Assembly (NCBI GenBank): GCA_944472135.2
Contig: OX235263.1
Span: 15,855,517 to 15,919,516, forward strand
Length of the DNA: 64,000 nt
Direction: 5' to 3'
From: Trichobilharzia regenti
Taxonomy: Eukaryota > Platyhelminthes > Trematoda > Strigeidida > Schistosomatidae
Below the pieces are notes generated by a model. It was not told the origin of the DNA. It saw only the letters and a list, made by a program, of their open reading frames with translations, and ran no database searches. Positions 31,515-41,441 of the stretch are shown here, one piece after another; the stretch's first letter is position 1; the number at the start of each line of letters is the position of its first letter. The position numbers were made by a program, and so were the translations under genes.

Positions 31515-32460
31515 AACAGGCATGAAATGGACTCACACAAAAAGAGACTTGAAGGATCTGGACTTCGCCGATGATATATGTCCGATTTCCAAAACAAACT
31601 GGAAGATATGCAAGTGAAGAGCAACAAGTTGGAGAAGAAGCATCCAGAGAAGATAGGACATAACTTCAGGTGAACATAGAGAAAACAGAGGTGATAAAGA
31701 CTGGCCAATACCAACAGCGGCAGCGACAACAACAACAGACAGCAATCAGGGAGCATAAATAAAAGGAACTTGAAAGAAACACCCTCTTTCACCTACCTAC
31801 CTATCCACCTACCTGGGAAGTATAGTTTCAACTACTGACTGACAGAACTGACGAGGATATCAAAGCAGGGATGGAGAAAGCAAAACAAGCTCTCAATACT
31901 CTGAAGTCTGTGTGCAAGAGGTCAACAGCACTCCTCAGCATGAAGATGAAAATAAGATCCGGATTTTCAAATCCAATGTGAAGTCAGTCAGTGCTACTGT
32001 ACGGACCACAGACTTGACCAGCGTGTCATCAATAGCACCTCAGAACAAACTACAGACCTTCATTAACAGCTGTCTTCGCTCAATACTTTGCTCAAGATAA
32101 ATGGCCGGTCGGTTACAAAAGATCAGCAACACGTGGAGATCTCTACAATGAGCGAACCAACCAGGAACCGATTGTGCAACAAATATGCAGGAAGAAATAG
32201 AGGTGGATTGGCCACACTCTGAGGAAACCATCAAGTGACATCAGTAGACAAGCTATCGCTCAAGTGGAACCCGAAAGGGAAGCTGTAAGTTGGTCGTCAA
32301 TGAGGGGGTGACTTTGAGAAGGTGATGTGAAGAAAAGAAGAAAACATGTGAAGTGGATTTGAGCCAGGTGAAAACTTTAGCAGAGAACCGAACGCAATGG
32401 AGACGCTTGGCCGAAGCCCTATGTTCCTCTAGGAATTAAAGGAAATAATAATAGTAATAA
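31515..32460 (+). mobile_element. LINE-B copy, plus half
   Basis: Starts near GMKWTHTKRDLKDLDFADDI (motif C intact) and runs through VKSVCKRSTALLSMKMKIR, LQTFINSCLRSIL, the C-terminal region (RHTLRKPSSDI-type, frameshifted) and the 3' end GAAGCCCTATGTTCCTCTAG with AATAATAATAGTAATAA. It overlaps in content with the minus copy next to it, but belongs to a different subfamily, so it is not a simple twin-priming product. Confidence 0.8.
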
Positions 32461-32464
32461 GCTG

Positions 32465-33040
32465 AGGTAAATATTTCACTGGCATTCCGTGTGGCAATGA
32501 GTTGTAGCAGTTCTCCCTTTTTCATCACACCCTCAGGCAATTAATTCGAACTAGTTTGTAACATTTTGAATGAATATTTTTGTCAGTTATTATGTGATTT
32601 CATACATTTACCACGAAATTCGACGTCAAAATTAAAAATATCGTCGATCAAGTGTATGAACTAATCTGGTAACGGCCAAGGGGACATTTTACAGAATGCT
32701 TCTGAATGCAGTATTTTGGTGACATTTTGCACATTTATTTGATGTCTAATCATTCTTTTGACAACTTCAAATGTTACGTTCGTGGGGAGTTGATCACCTT
32801 CTGTGTATATTTTACCACGAATCGATATAATTTTAGAGAATAATTTAAAACAGAAAAGCACTAAACTGGAGCTGCTTCAGTACTTGTCAGTGACCCTATT
32901 TAGAAGTGTTTGCAAAAAAGGAAAATTGTTGTCGAAGCAATTTTATAGTTCAGCGACTGCAATGAAGTCGGCTGATCTACGGGATTTTAACTTATCTTCA
33001 GTGGTATATAGTTTCGAATGTTTGTTTTACTAATGCGATT
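32465..33040. other. no clear gene; possible PLE linker relic
   Basis: A plus frame at 32803-33033 ends LRDFNLSSVVYSFECLFY, which resembles the linker-to-GIY-YIG transition of PLEs, but nothing follows. Not claimed as a gene. Confidence 0.3.
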
Positions 33041-33044
33041 AAAT

Positions 33045-33545
33045 CAATTGCAGAGCACTGACCTTGTATACCAGAAGTCGGGGGTTCAAGGATTTTGGCT
33101 GTCTACTTGTTGTCCAGGGTGCAGAATTTTGTGTGACCGAATTTCTGGTGTATAGGTGATCATGTCGGTTATCCGGAATGGATGACCAGTCATAGGTTGG
33201 GTTGTGCAAGTCGACTAAGGAAGGGCGGACGGGCCCATCGAGGAAACCCAGAAGACAAATATCCTCACATAATGTGGAACTGGAGCAGCCTCAATGATTG
33301 GCCGCTGCTTGACTGCGCGGTAGGTGCTTGGAGACCGCCTTCCTAGTGCACTGCCAACATGTGATAACCATGCATGTCATTTGTGGATCGACTTTCGTTT
33401 GATGTGCGTTTAACCTCGCTAATCAACAGTAAGCTCGGTAAAGAGAGAGGGTCGGAAGAGAGGCTAACAACCCCCCCCTTAGTAAAGAACAAGCATTTAT
33501 CGCCACTGGAACTTCGAAACTCTAGCTAGAAGTCCTATGTTCGGC
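33045..33545 (+). repeat. SINE-like repeat with LINE-B-type end
   Basis: Begins with a tRNA-like stretch (GCAGAGCACTGACCTTG, GGGGGTTCAAGGAT) and later has TTAACCTCGCTAATCAACAG, GAGGCTAACAACCCCCC and GAAGTCCTATGTTCGGC, like the SINE-2 tail. The middle (33.1-33.4 kb) is not matched elsewhere in the window. Confidence 0.4.
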
Positions 33546-33549
33546 TCAG

Positions 33550-34328
33550 AACTTAAAAGAATAGAAGAAAATGATGAAAACTTTCACTTTTCAAACTTGT
33601 AAGTCTTTTAAGATATACTGGGAGAAAAGGATGCGAAATTTTCTTGTGACATATTAAAAGATGCCTTAATGGAATCGAACAGTAAAACTTCAACACCCCC
33701 ATGATATATTTCCAAAGAACAATAGAGTGGACTAGAGTTTGACATAGAAAAACGACCTACCTAAGCTTTTAGGAAATCCATTATTTCATACATTATTTCA
33801 TAAATTATTTCCTTTGAAATACTGGATCAATACAGGAAGGCAAAAAATGAGCAGGATGTAATGAGGTCAATACTAAATTGTTTGATAATAGTGATAAAAA
33901 AGAAATGGGTTTATTCTTAAAAGTACTTTTCACACAATGCGAAATTTTCCGTGAAAGTATCAACAACGATGTATTCATGATGGAAAGCATAAAATAAGGG
34001 CAATTTACTTAGTGTCTGTGGGTAAGCTAGTGGTTTTGATGCTAAACACGTTTCTAATCATATAAAATTTTGTGCCAGATAATATATATATGGTGGTTAA
34101 CTTTATATTTAGTCGTCCGGGCATAAGGTCTTTTGTAATTGTGGCCAATTTAAACTTTGAGCACTACTAACTAACCAATGGGATGAGACCATACCAATGA
34201 CCTTGAAACACTCACTAAGCAAGTTAGTGAAACCTGGCAAATAATCTCGTCATCATCAATAAAATATGCTCATTGAAGTGTTATATGCTATTAAATAGGA
34301 TTTCTGACAAGTTTCAGCTTAGATTTAG
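33550..34328. other. no gene seen
   Basis: AT-rich; nothing recognised. Confidence 0.45.
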
Positions 34329-34482
34329 AAAAGATTAAATTATTTATTGAATTGAATTTTTGATTTTCCCGTCGATTGATTGGACCGAAGTGCTCGTCTC
34401 AGGTTGACATGTCGGCTTCTTGTGCAGATGCTTCGACGATGTCCGGGCATTTAGTTAGTATACAATTGGTGGATGGTGGCTA

Positions 34483-34542
34483 GCAGTGGAATCCAGGATG
34501 CGCATTTCGTCCTATTTAGAACTCGTCAGCTGGATGTACCTG
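34483..34542 (-). ncRNA. hammerhead ribozyme, Sm-alpha type
   Basis: ATCCAG, CTGACGA core, GTTC/GGAC helix II (one G-U wobble), GAA, ATGCGCAT helix III, C, CTGGAT. All conserved positions are present; may still cleave. Confidence 0.85.
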
Positions 34543-34930
34543 CATTTCTCAGTGAGTGATGATGTTCCCACCGAGGCTCGAACCCAGTACCCATAGTTTC
34601 AAACGCCAAAGCGCTATCCACTAGACCACTTGGGCCACGAGAGCCACCTCTTGTGCAACGGGTCATATTAATTATTGAATTGTATACAAATCAAATCCCC
34701 AGACATCGTCGAAGCATCTGCACAAGAAGCCACATGTCAACCTGAGACCGAGCACTTCGGTCCAATCAATCGACGGGAAAATCAAAAATTCAATTCAATA
34801 ATTAATATGACCCGTTGCACAAGAGGTGGCTCTCGTGGCCCAATTGGTCTAGTGGATAACGCTTTGGCGTTTGAAGCTATGGGCACTGGGTTCGAGCCTC
34901 GGTGGGAACATCATCACTCACTGAGAAATG

Positions 34931-34990
34931 CAGGTACATCCAGCTGACGAGTCCCAAATAGGACGAAATGTGCATCCTGGATTCCACTGC
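34931..34990 (+). ncRNA. hammerhead ribozyme, Sm-alpha type
   Basis: Helix I ATCCAG (34938-34943) with CTGGAT (34977-34982); core CTGACGA (34944-34950); helix II GTCC/GGAC; GAA (34965-34967); helix III ATG/CAT around a TG loop; predicted cleavage after C34976 (AUC triplet). Position 7 of the core is free, so CTGACGA is compatible with activity. Confidence 0.88.
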
Positions 34991-35029
34991 TAGCCACCAT
35001 CCACCAATTGTATACAAGATTAAATTATG

Positions 35030-35210
35030 CTCTAAGCAGAGAACAAGGTTAGGGTTGGGTTAACTTAATAAAGATGGCATTAAGTTTAATTCGAGTTAGT
35101 AGATTACAGTTAGTTTAGGGATATTTTCAAGTAAAAGGTTAGGTTCAGGAAAGATAAGGGTTATTGGTAAGGTTAGAAACCTAAATAATTTCATGCTTAG
35201 AATGTGGTTG
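35030..35210. other. GGTTAG-rich AT DNA
   Basis: Repeated GGTTAG-like words (AAGGTTAGGGTTGGGTT, AAAGGTTAGGTTCAGG) but no regular period; no gene. Confidence 0.4.
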
Positions 35211-35214
35211 AATT

Positions 35215-35430
35215 AATCTGTTGATATAAAAATAGAACTTATGCCCTGTGGTAGAGTATAATTCGATTGTGGGTAAAATTTATTTTGATAACATCTCACA
35301 GTGTTATACAGTAAATTTTTTTACTGATAACGTTTCGAGGTCACTTTATTGCTTAGTAAATATACTGTATGAGACTTTATCAAGACAAATTTTACCACAA
35401 TGGAATTACACTCTTTTGAAACTGCAACCT
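35215..35430. repeat. PLE-2 termini, inverted pair
   Basis: A minus-strand terminus (35215-35330: tail side TGCCCTGTGGTAGAGTATAA, CTCACAGTGTTATACAGTAA) and a plus-strand terminus (35340-35430: ACTGTATGAGACTTTATCAA, ACCACAATGGAATTACACTC) meet at about 35.335 kb. Both match the PLE-2 3' end at 12.0-12.1 kb. No coding part is present. Confidence 0.75.
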
Positions 35431-35592
35431 AAACTCAGAGCTATTTTTATCACATTTGAGAGAAAGTGTGCTTTTTAACACTTTTATACAGTTTTTATGC
35501 ATTTTTTTTTCATAAATATTTGTATTCCATACACGACGTCATTCGCTGATTGGTAGTTAGTGATGCTTAAAGTTTAACTTTATCGTAATTGT

Positions 35593-36085
35593 TTACAGTC
35601 CTATCTGATGAGATGCATGTGGCGAGTTGTGAAAAAAGGAGGAGACTTGGAGCCCGGCAAGATAATATTCTCTGTTTTCTTGCATGAGTTCAAATATCTG
35701 TACACAAGAGTTTAAACGAGTCAGTTTAACAACTTGCCTGCTAGCCCTACTGACAGAGTTTAGTGTCCCTGGGGAGTGCAACAAAATCTTTTTTTTAAGT
35801 AGCCCAGGAAAGGCTAAGGGAGAGCAGTAAAGAAGAATAAAGAGAATACATGAATTAAGCAACTGTGAAAGTAGAGACTGTGTCATACCAGATTATCCTA
35901 ACTTCTTTACATGAAAGGCTAGATCAAATTTCTATCCAGAAATAAACATGTTGTGATAAGATAGGAAAAGGTTAGATGGGAAGAAATGATCTAAGGTGTT
36001 TAACATTCATATCATCAGAACGAATCAGTTTGTGTTTGAAATTAAAATTAACAATCTGACCTTAAGATGGACTTAGCTTAAAACC
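35593..36085 (-). mobile_element. LINE-C C-terminal fragment
   Basis: Minus strand: SNGFKLSPS and VNFNFKHK (compare NGLMLNPSKC, VDFFFRHKRDL at 55.65 kb) at about 36.0-36.07 kb, then LLYCSPLAFPGLLKKK and SVSRASRQVVKLTRL at 35.6-35.85 kb. The terminus with ATT repeats is missing. Confidence 0.75.
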
Positions 36086-36123
36086 ATTTGAATAGGATCA
36101 CATCATTTTATCCTGTTAAATTT

Positions 36124-36480
36124 ATTACTATTATATCCTTGGGTTTCGAGTGGATCATAAGGCTTCGACAACACATTTTCACTTCCTGCTATTTTCTATT
36201 GTCCTCTTCATCTGGATCCAGGATTGCCAATGGTCTCTTAACTCCTCCTCCCCCACTCCACAATCTCCTCCATGTCACCCGCGCACTGACGACTCACTTA
36301 TTGATTCCCATTGGGATTTCACTGCAGCTATGGTTTACAGTGCGCGCGATGTCATTCGATAGCCTCCTCAATGTATGCCTAGTCAATCCATCTCCATTTC
36401 TCCCACACATATTTGTTGAGCAATCGGCTGTTGCATGTTGATTTGGCAGCCAGAATTTCTTGTTGCTCATTCTTTCTGGC
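36124..36480 (-). mobile_element. LINE-B 3' end, minus half of inverted pair
   Basis: Last about 350 bp of LINE-B on the minus strand: CGAAACCCAAGGATATAATA (3' end), then codons for the RW-x-x-GHTLR-like region. Its 5' break is at about 36.48 kb, where the plus copy begins. Confidence 0.8.
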
Positions 36481-36484
36481 AGGC

Positions 36485-37300
36485 AGAACTCTAGGTGGAA
36501 ATAGACAAGACGGAGGCTATGAAAATAACCAACCAACCAACATCAACAACAACAGCACCAACATCCAGCGCTAATCACCTTCAACGGGAGGGATTTGAAA
36601 GAGGTTGCTTCATTCACTTCACTTATCTAGCATTGAGCATTGTCTCAACTACAGGAAGTCGAACGGAGGAGGATATCAAATAGAGTGAGAATCGGGAAGG
36701 CGAGAAACTCATCCATCTTCATCATCAACCGGAAACCAATCTGGAAATCTTCTTCACTCAGCATCAACAACGAAATCCAGTCGGATTTTCAATACAAACG
36801 TCAAGTCAGTCAGTTCTTCTATACGGAACGGATCAGAAACTTGGCGGGCGGGTCACAAAGAATATTTCCAACAGCCTGTTGCAGACCTTTATCAAAACTG
36901 TCTTCTGTCTATAGTGAAGATCAGATGGCCGGACTGGAAAGAATTACCGACAAGGAACTATGGGCACAAACAAACAAAACAAGAACCAATCACCAACCAA
37001 CAAATATGCAGGAGACAGTGGAGATGGATTGGACTCTACTTGCTAAGGAGGCCACTGGGTGACACCGCGCGTCAGGCCATTGCTCGAGTGGAACCCGACA
37101 GACTGAGAAGCGGCGATTGGGCCATGAGTGCAATGGTGACATGGAGGAGGTCGTGTGAAGAGGAGTTGGAACGGTATGGACCAACATGGATGCAGGTGAA
37201 ATTACAGCAGAAGACAGAAGTGGCAAGTGGAAACGTGGATTTGAATCCCTTTGTTCCACTAGGAACCCAAGGGAACAATAATAATAATAATCCCTTTTGA
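36485..37300 (+). mobile_element. LINE-B 3' part, plus half of inverted pair
   Basis: Plus strand: VEIDKTEAMKITNQP, REGFERGCFIHFTYLALSIVS, RKPIWKSSSLSINNEIQSDF, RQVSQFFYTERIRNLAGG, then KIRWPDWKELPTRNYG, RRQWRWIGLYLLRRPLGDTA, RRSCEEELERYG and the end CCACTAGGAACCCAAGGGAA with AATAATAATAAT. Two long open pieces (36640-37062 and 36914-37300) lie in different frames. 5'-truncated. Confidence 0.85.
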
Positions 37301-37309
37301 TGAACGATC

Positions 37310-38040
37310 TAATTACAATATGGATACTTATTTGGATATTTCAACCAGACTGTATATCATCATTTTGATGTTTAGACTTGACCCCCAACTGTTTGTTTTG
37401 TTCTAGTTTAGTCCTTAATTTAATTGCGTCTCTTCAAGATTATGTGATAATACAGATAGTGTGCTATGTTTTATGGTGGATTTTTTTCGAGTAAAGTCAA
37501 GATCATCTTGACCTTAGATTGTGTGTGTGTGTGTTTGGGGGGAACTGTTGATGTGTGCTTTTTGTGGACAGAGTCTTTCTCCCCATTATACTACTTGTTT
37601 TATACTAGAAAATTATCTAGCTTGTAGACCGGCCTAATGGCATGGTTGATACAGTTTCGAGTCTTTTATTTTATTATTATTATTGAATGGAACCACATAG
37701 ATATTACAAAGAACAACCTTCTTTTTTATGTCTTCGAAGAGTTTGTTTTTGACTCCGCTTATCTCAAGGAAGTCTGGGTCAGCTTTACACCGATTTTCGT
37801 CATTAGGTTACATTAGAATAGCAATAATTATGTGTTAGTTAAGATATAAGCAATATTTTGCAACTATCAGTGTTCTCTTAGCTGGTTAGTTTAGTTGAGG
37901 AGCTTTAGTCATCCCTCTGCTGGACAACATTTCCTTTCAGCGCAATATTTAGCATAAAGTGAAATGATTTAAATTTTCCATTAGTAATAGTACTGCGTAT
38001 TCCCGGTAACCATATTTACGCATGTAGTGACCACTTTCTA
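37310..38040. other. no gene seen
   Basis: AT-rich with a short TG run (37519-37535). The right end may hold the decayed 3' terminus of PLE-7. Confidence 0.4.
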
Positions 38041-38044
38041 TTGA

Positions 38045-39070
38045 CTTGGATTGTAAACTTTCTGGTCACATGATTTACTTTTTACTAGTTGGTATATTTG
38101 GTCTATACTAACGTATTTGTTAATTGCATTCTTGTTGGAGTATCAGGCTCTATGAATTCCCTGACTGCACTTTCCTCTGTCTAAGATTTCGACATTATCC
38201 CAATCAAATTGATGTCCATAGTTGTCTATACGCATTAATACTAAAGAATATATATCGTGTCTTTTCACGGCTGATATGTGTTCCTGGATTCTGAATCGAA
38301 GGGATGCCCACTCTGGCCGATGTCATATCTCTTAAAGTTCATACGATGTATTTTGTAAATGGTGTTAATTAATCTCCTTTTTCAGAATTTCATCATGAGC
38401 TGACATTAGTTAGAGAACCATTGGAAAACCTGGGAGTACTGGACAGCTGTTTCGTCCTAGTTTGGAACTCTCCACCAGTACGCACCCACCGGGATTCGAA
38501 CCCAGGACCTTCCGGTTACAAGGCGAGCTCGTATACCATTAGGCCACTGGGACCCGATCCAATGGTCCTTGAATTCGACATAGCGCGACCGCTAGCCGTG
38601 AATTGGCAGAAGTTAGAATTCAAGAACCATTGGATCGGATCCCAGTGGCTTAATGGTATACGAGCTCGCCTTCTAACTGGAAGGCCCTGGGTTCGAATCC
38701 CGGTGGGTGCGTACTGATGGAGAGCTCCAAACTAGGACGAAACAGCTGTCCAGTACCCTTCGGAGGTTTTCCAATGGTTCTCTAACTAATGTCAGCTCAT
38801 GATGAAATCCTGAAACCAATCAAATCCCTACAAACCAACACTTAATCTCCTTTTTCTTTTGGATCTTTTGGTTTGCATAATATCGAATTAAGCGATTTGG
38901 CTGATTTGTTTGCTACATCTATATCAAACGGTTTCAGTATTCTGGCTGTTATTTCAGAGGTATTTCTCATGTATGGTAGGATGAATTTTCTTGTGTTGTT
39001 TGATGGTGGTTCCTTGTTGGTGGTGGGATTCGATTTCAAACACTTTTTGATGAAATTAAGCGGATAAGCA
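38045..39070 (-). mobile_element. PLE-7, endonuclease half with nested SINE pair
   Basis: Minus-strand PLE. Linker at 38842-39039: SNNTRKFILPYMRNTSEI, RILKPFDIDVANKSAKSLNS. After the nested SINE-1 pair (38384-38841) the element resumes with INTIYKIHRMNFKRYDIGQS, a decayed GIY-YIG core, and NYGHQFDWDNVEILDRGKC at about 38.15-38.25 kb. Frameshifts and stops; no RT on this strand. Confidence 0.8.
38384..38841. mobile_element. SINE-1 inverted pair inside one target duplication
   Basis: Minus copy (38384-about 38597) and plus copy (about 38598-38841), heads in the middle and tails outside. Both carry A box (TGGCCTAATGG / TGGCTTAATGG), B box (GGGTTCGAATCCC) and the hammerhead-like domain (GTACTG...GGACGAAACAGCTGTC CAGTA). 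TTAATCTCCTTTTTC occurs at both 38369-38383 and 38842-38856 and only once in the interrupted PLE reading, as expected of a target duplication. Confidence 0.88.
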
Positions 39071-39074
39071 TTCT

Positions 39075-39505
39075 ATTTGAAGACCATTAGTAGGTATTTT
39101 TCTTCATATTTCATGACATCAAATTCACAAGAGAAGAAGAATCAGACAACAAAATCCCTTTTATAGATGTCTTAATCAGGAAAACCAACACAGGAATTTT
39201 AGTAACACAAGTATATAGAAAATCAACGCCAACACACAGATCAAATACTCAACTATATTAGCAATAATCCATTTACTCACAAACGAAACTTGGTGCACAC
39301 ATTGTTTAAAAAAGGTCAAACAAATTGTCACACTCCAAAGTTGAAAAAAATGGAAGAAAAATACCTACAAACGATTTCAAAAAGAAAGGTTATCCGCTTA
39401 ATTTCATCAAAAGTGTTTAAAATCAAATCACAACACCAACAAGGTACCATTATCGAACACCACAAGAAAATTCATCCTACCATACATGAGGATTTATTTA
39501 AGCTT
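39075..39505 (+). pseudogene. PLE-7 reverse transcriptase end and linker, plus strand
   Basis: Frames give FTREEENQTTKS / KIPFIDVLIRKTNTGILVT, VYRKSTPTH, HKRNLVHTLFKKGQTNCHTP, then VIRLISSKVFKIKSQHQQGT and HHKKIHPTIHED. The last part is the same linker as in the minus copy (about 38.98-39.07 kb), so the two copies form an inverted repeat of about 95 bp. Lacks the catalytic RT motifs and the endonuclease. Confidence 0.8.
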
Positions 39506-40230
39506 CACAGTGGAACCCTCCTCATTAAATATCATCTCTGGAGAAGACATCAAACGAATTTCCTCCACAATACAAGCTGTATATTTCCCTGGTTAACTCA
39601 ATGTTTACGGCAAAAGCTACTTTAACTGTTCGATGACAGTTTTGCATTGTTCGACTTGATGAGCAGTCAGTAGTTTGTAGAGTTTAACCAGGTAGTCACA
39701 GACTTCTCAATTTATTACTTAAAAATGGAGTATACAACAACATAAATATATATTTCATATTTCTGTAGCTAAATAAAATAAATCAAGTGTTAAGAAAAAG
39801 TCATCTTACGAATCTAAGCTTTTAAACTGCTAATGCTCTTTTTCAACGGTGTCTAGTTCACCAGCCACTCCTAAATCCTGAAGAGGGAAAGGAAACATTG
39901 GGCGTGGCGTTTGTTACTCTACTACTGGGGAAACTTCGGAATCCGGCTAAACTTTGTACTTATCGCTTCTAGAATCAGTAGGCCACACTCGATTCCAGGC
40001 CGACTAACTCAAATGGGTGTAAATTTTTGGGCAGGCATTCAGCTGACGTATTTTTTTCGATAAAAGCGAGAGTAAGAACATATATAGAGATTGTGTGACC
40101 AAAATGTGTTTGAGACTGATTGGTAGTGCTACTTATATTGCAAAAGAAAAGTGAAGATACGATAGAGCATATTTTGGAATGGAAGTGAGCCGTCCAGATT
40201 GTTATTTAGGGAGTTAAAAATCTACTCCGA
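39506..40230. other. unidentified; no gene claimed
   Basis: The PLE-7 frame runs on as DLFKLHSGTLLIKYHLWRRH to 39625, beyond the PLE-like part, into sequence of unknown origin. 39.65-40.23 kb shows nothing recognisable. Confidence 0.35.
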
Positions 40231-40234
40231 TCAT

Positions 40235-40440
40235 CCAGACGTCAGCTAAAACATGGCTACCACGGGGTTCAATTCCCCTTTTGGCGCAATCTGAAACCTA
40301 AATTAGTGGGTAAGAAGCCAGACACAGAGGGAATTGTGAACGTGGTGCTAGCCATCCCACTTGGCTGGTGAAGCTTCTCAGTTTAAGCTTGAAGTCCTAC
40401 GTTCCACTGAAAACGCAAAAGAATAAAAAAAAAATAAAAA
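40235..40440 (+). repeat. SINE-like repeat with LINE-B-type end
   Basis: B-box-like GGGGTTCAATTCCCC, then body GGTGCTAGCCATCCCAC and terminal GAAGTCCTACGTTCCACTG followed by an A-rich tail. The A box is unclear. Confidence 0.45.
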
Positions 40441-40649
40441 TAGTCAAAATAAAATGTATATTTAGTGATCACTTATATAAATAATGTCACTCGTACACTA
40501 TTTTACGGTAAAATTATTCCAGTATCATAGGGGATGATTACTGAAAAACCAATGGTAGAAAGCTATTAGTCTATGAACACTTAGCAGATGTTCTGCCTAA
40601 TGGTCATCGATTGATCAAACTTCACATCATCATTTGTCAAGATGAACAT

Positions 40650-41085
40650 GCTATTATTCAGTCAGTTGCATAGGCCGTAAATTTCGACGTATTCCTCGTC
40701 GAATTTCCGAACATAACCCTGTGTGGTTGGTTAAGCAAAGGACGAACAAAATTCATTCTCAGAGCGCTATTCTATCTCATTTTGTGGATACACAACACAA
40801 GATTGATGTTAACCATGTTTTCAAGGTGATTTACCGCATACCGACAAATCTCAATTTCGCCTTGAGAGTTCGACTACTAAATATTGCTGAGGCTTACTGT
40901 TAGAATCCAAACTAAGAAGCCTAATTTATGCTTCCAAAGGAAGAAAGTTCTGGCATTACACTTACCTTGGCCATCTTGGTTCGTTGAATTTGTGGAATTT
41001 TCCTAAATTTTGGTTGATATTCTATTTGCTACAATATCTCTATTATTATTATTATTATAATTTTAGCATTTTTAATTAACTGTAA
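40650..41085 (+). pseudogene. GIY-YIG endonuclease C-terminal part (PLE-3)
   Basis: Open frame: CIGRKFRRIPRRISEHNPVW, AILSHFVDTQHKIDVNHVFK, VIYRIPTN and LRVRLLNIAEAYC then stop. This covers the second half of the GIY-YIG domain (YIGR-x-x-RR) and the family's C-terminal block. The first half and the RT are missing. Frame intact over about 80 codons. Confidence 0.85.
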
Positions 41086-41089
41086 TTTC

Positions 41090-41255
41090 ATTGATCTTAC
41101 TTAACAAATCGATGGTATTTAAAAAAACAATATTGGTAATGACTACTATTCTAGAATATTATATGTATATAAAAATATAGATATATATAATTGTACAGCC
41201 AGAAGGGGAAATTATCGAAGAGGATATTCTTTGCTCAATTATTTTGTGTTTTATA
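41090..41255 (+). repeat. unnamed module (copy 2)
   Basis: AACAAATCGATGGTATTTAA, ATAATTGTACAGCCAG and GATATTCTTTGCTCAATTAT are repeated at 43.01-43.16 kb. Lies directly before the LINE-C endonuclease remnant. Confidence 0.7.
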
Positions 41256-41441
41256 TCAGATTGGCGGCCTGCTTAAACCTTGAGCTACTAAAATCTTCCG
41301 TCACTTTTATTGCATCTGATTACTTCGATTCATTTTGTTTTAATTACTCAATTATGTGTCCAAATCGTATTACTTACTCTCGCGATTATTTAAAATGTTT
41401 TCAACCTGATGATTTACGAGTATAATAATAATAACCTCAAG

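Larger units (their letters stand above)
34344..35015. mobile_element. Sm-alpha head-to-head pair inside one target duplication
   Basis: Two Sm-alpha units in opposite orientation: minus unit 34344-34682 (about 339 nt), plus unit 34683-35015 (333 nt). Each has a tRNA-like head with A box (GTGGTCTAGTGGATA / ATTGGTCTAGTGGATAACG) and B box GGTTCGAGCCT, and a complete hammerhead. The minus unit starts and ends at CAATTCAATAA; the plus unit starts and ends at TATAC, so each is a whole unit but opened at a different point. The pair is flanked by AAGATTAAATTAT at 34331-34343 and 35016-35028. No coding capacity; movement would require a host LINE. Confidence 0.9.

Noticed and set aside
30720..32460. 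Single LINE-B insertion with twin-primed inversion
   Set aside because: The halves overlap in content and differ in subfamily-specific residues.
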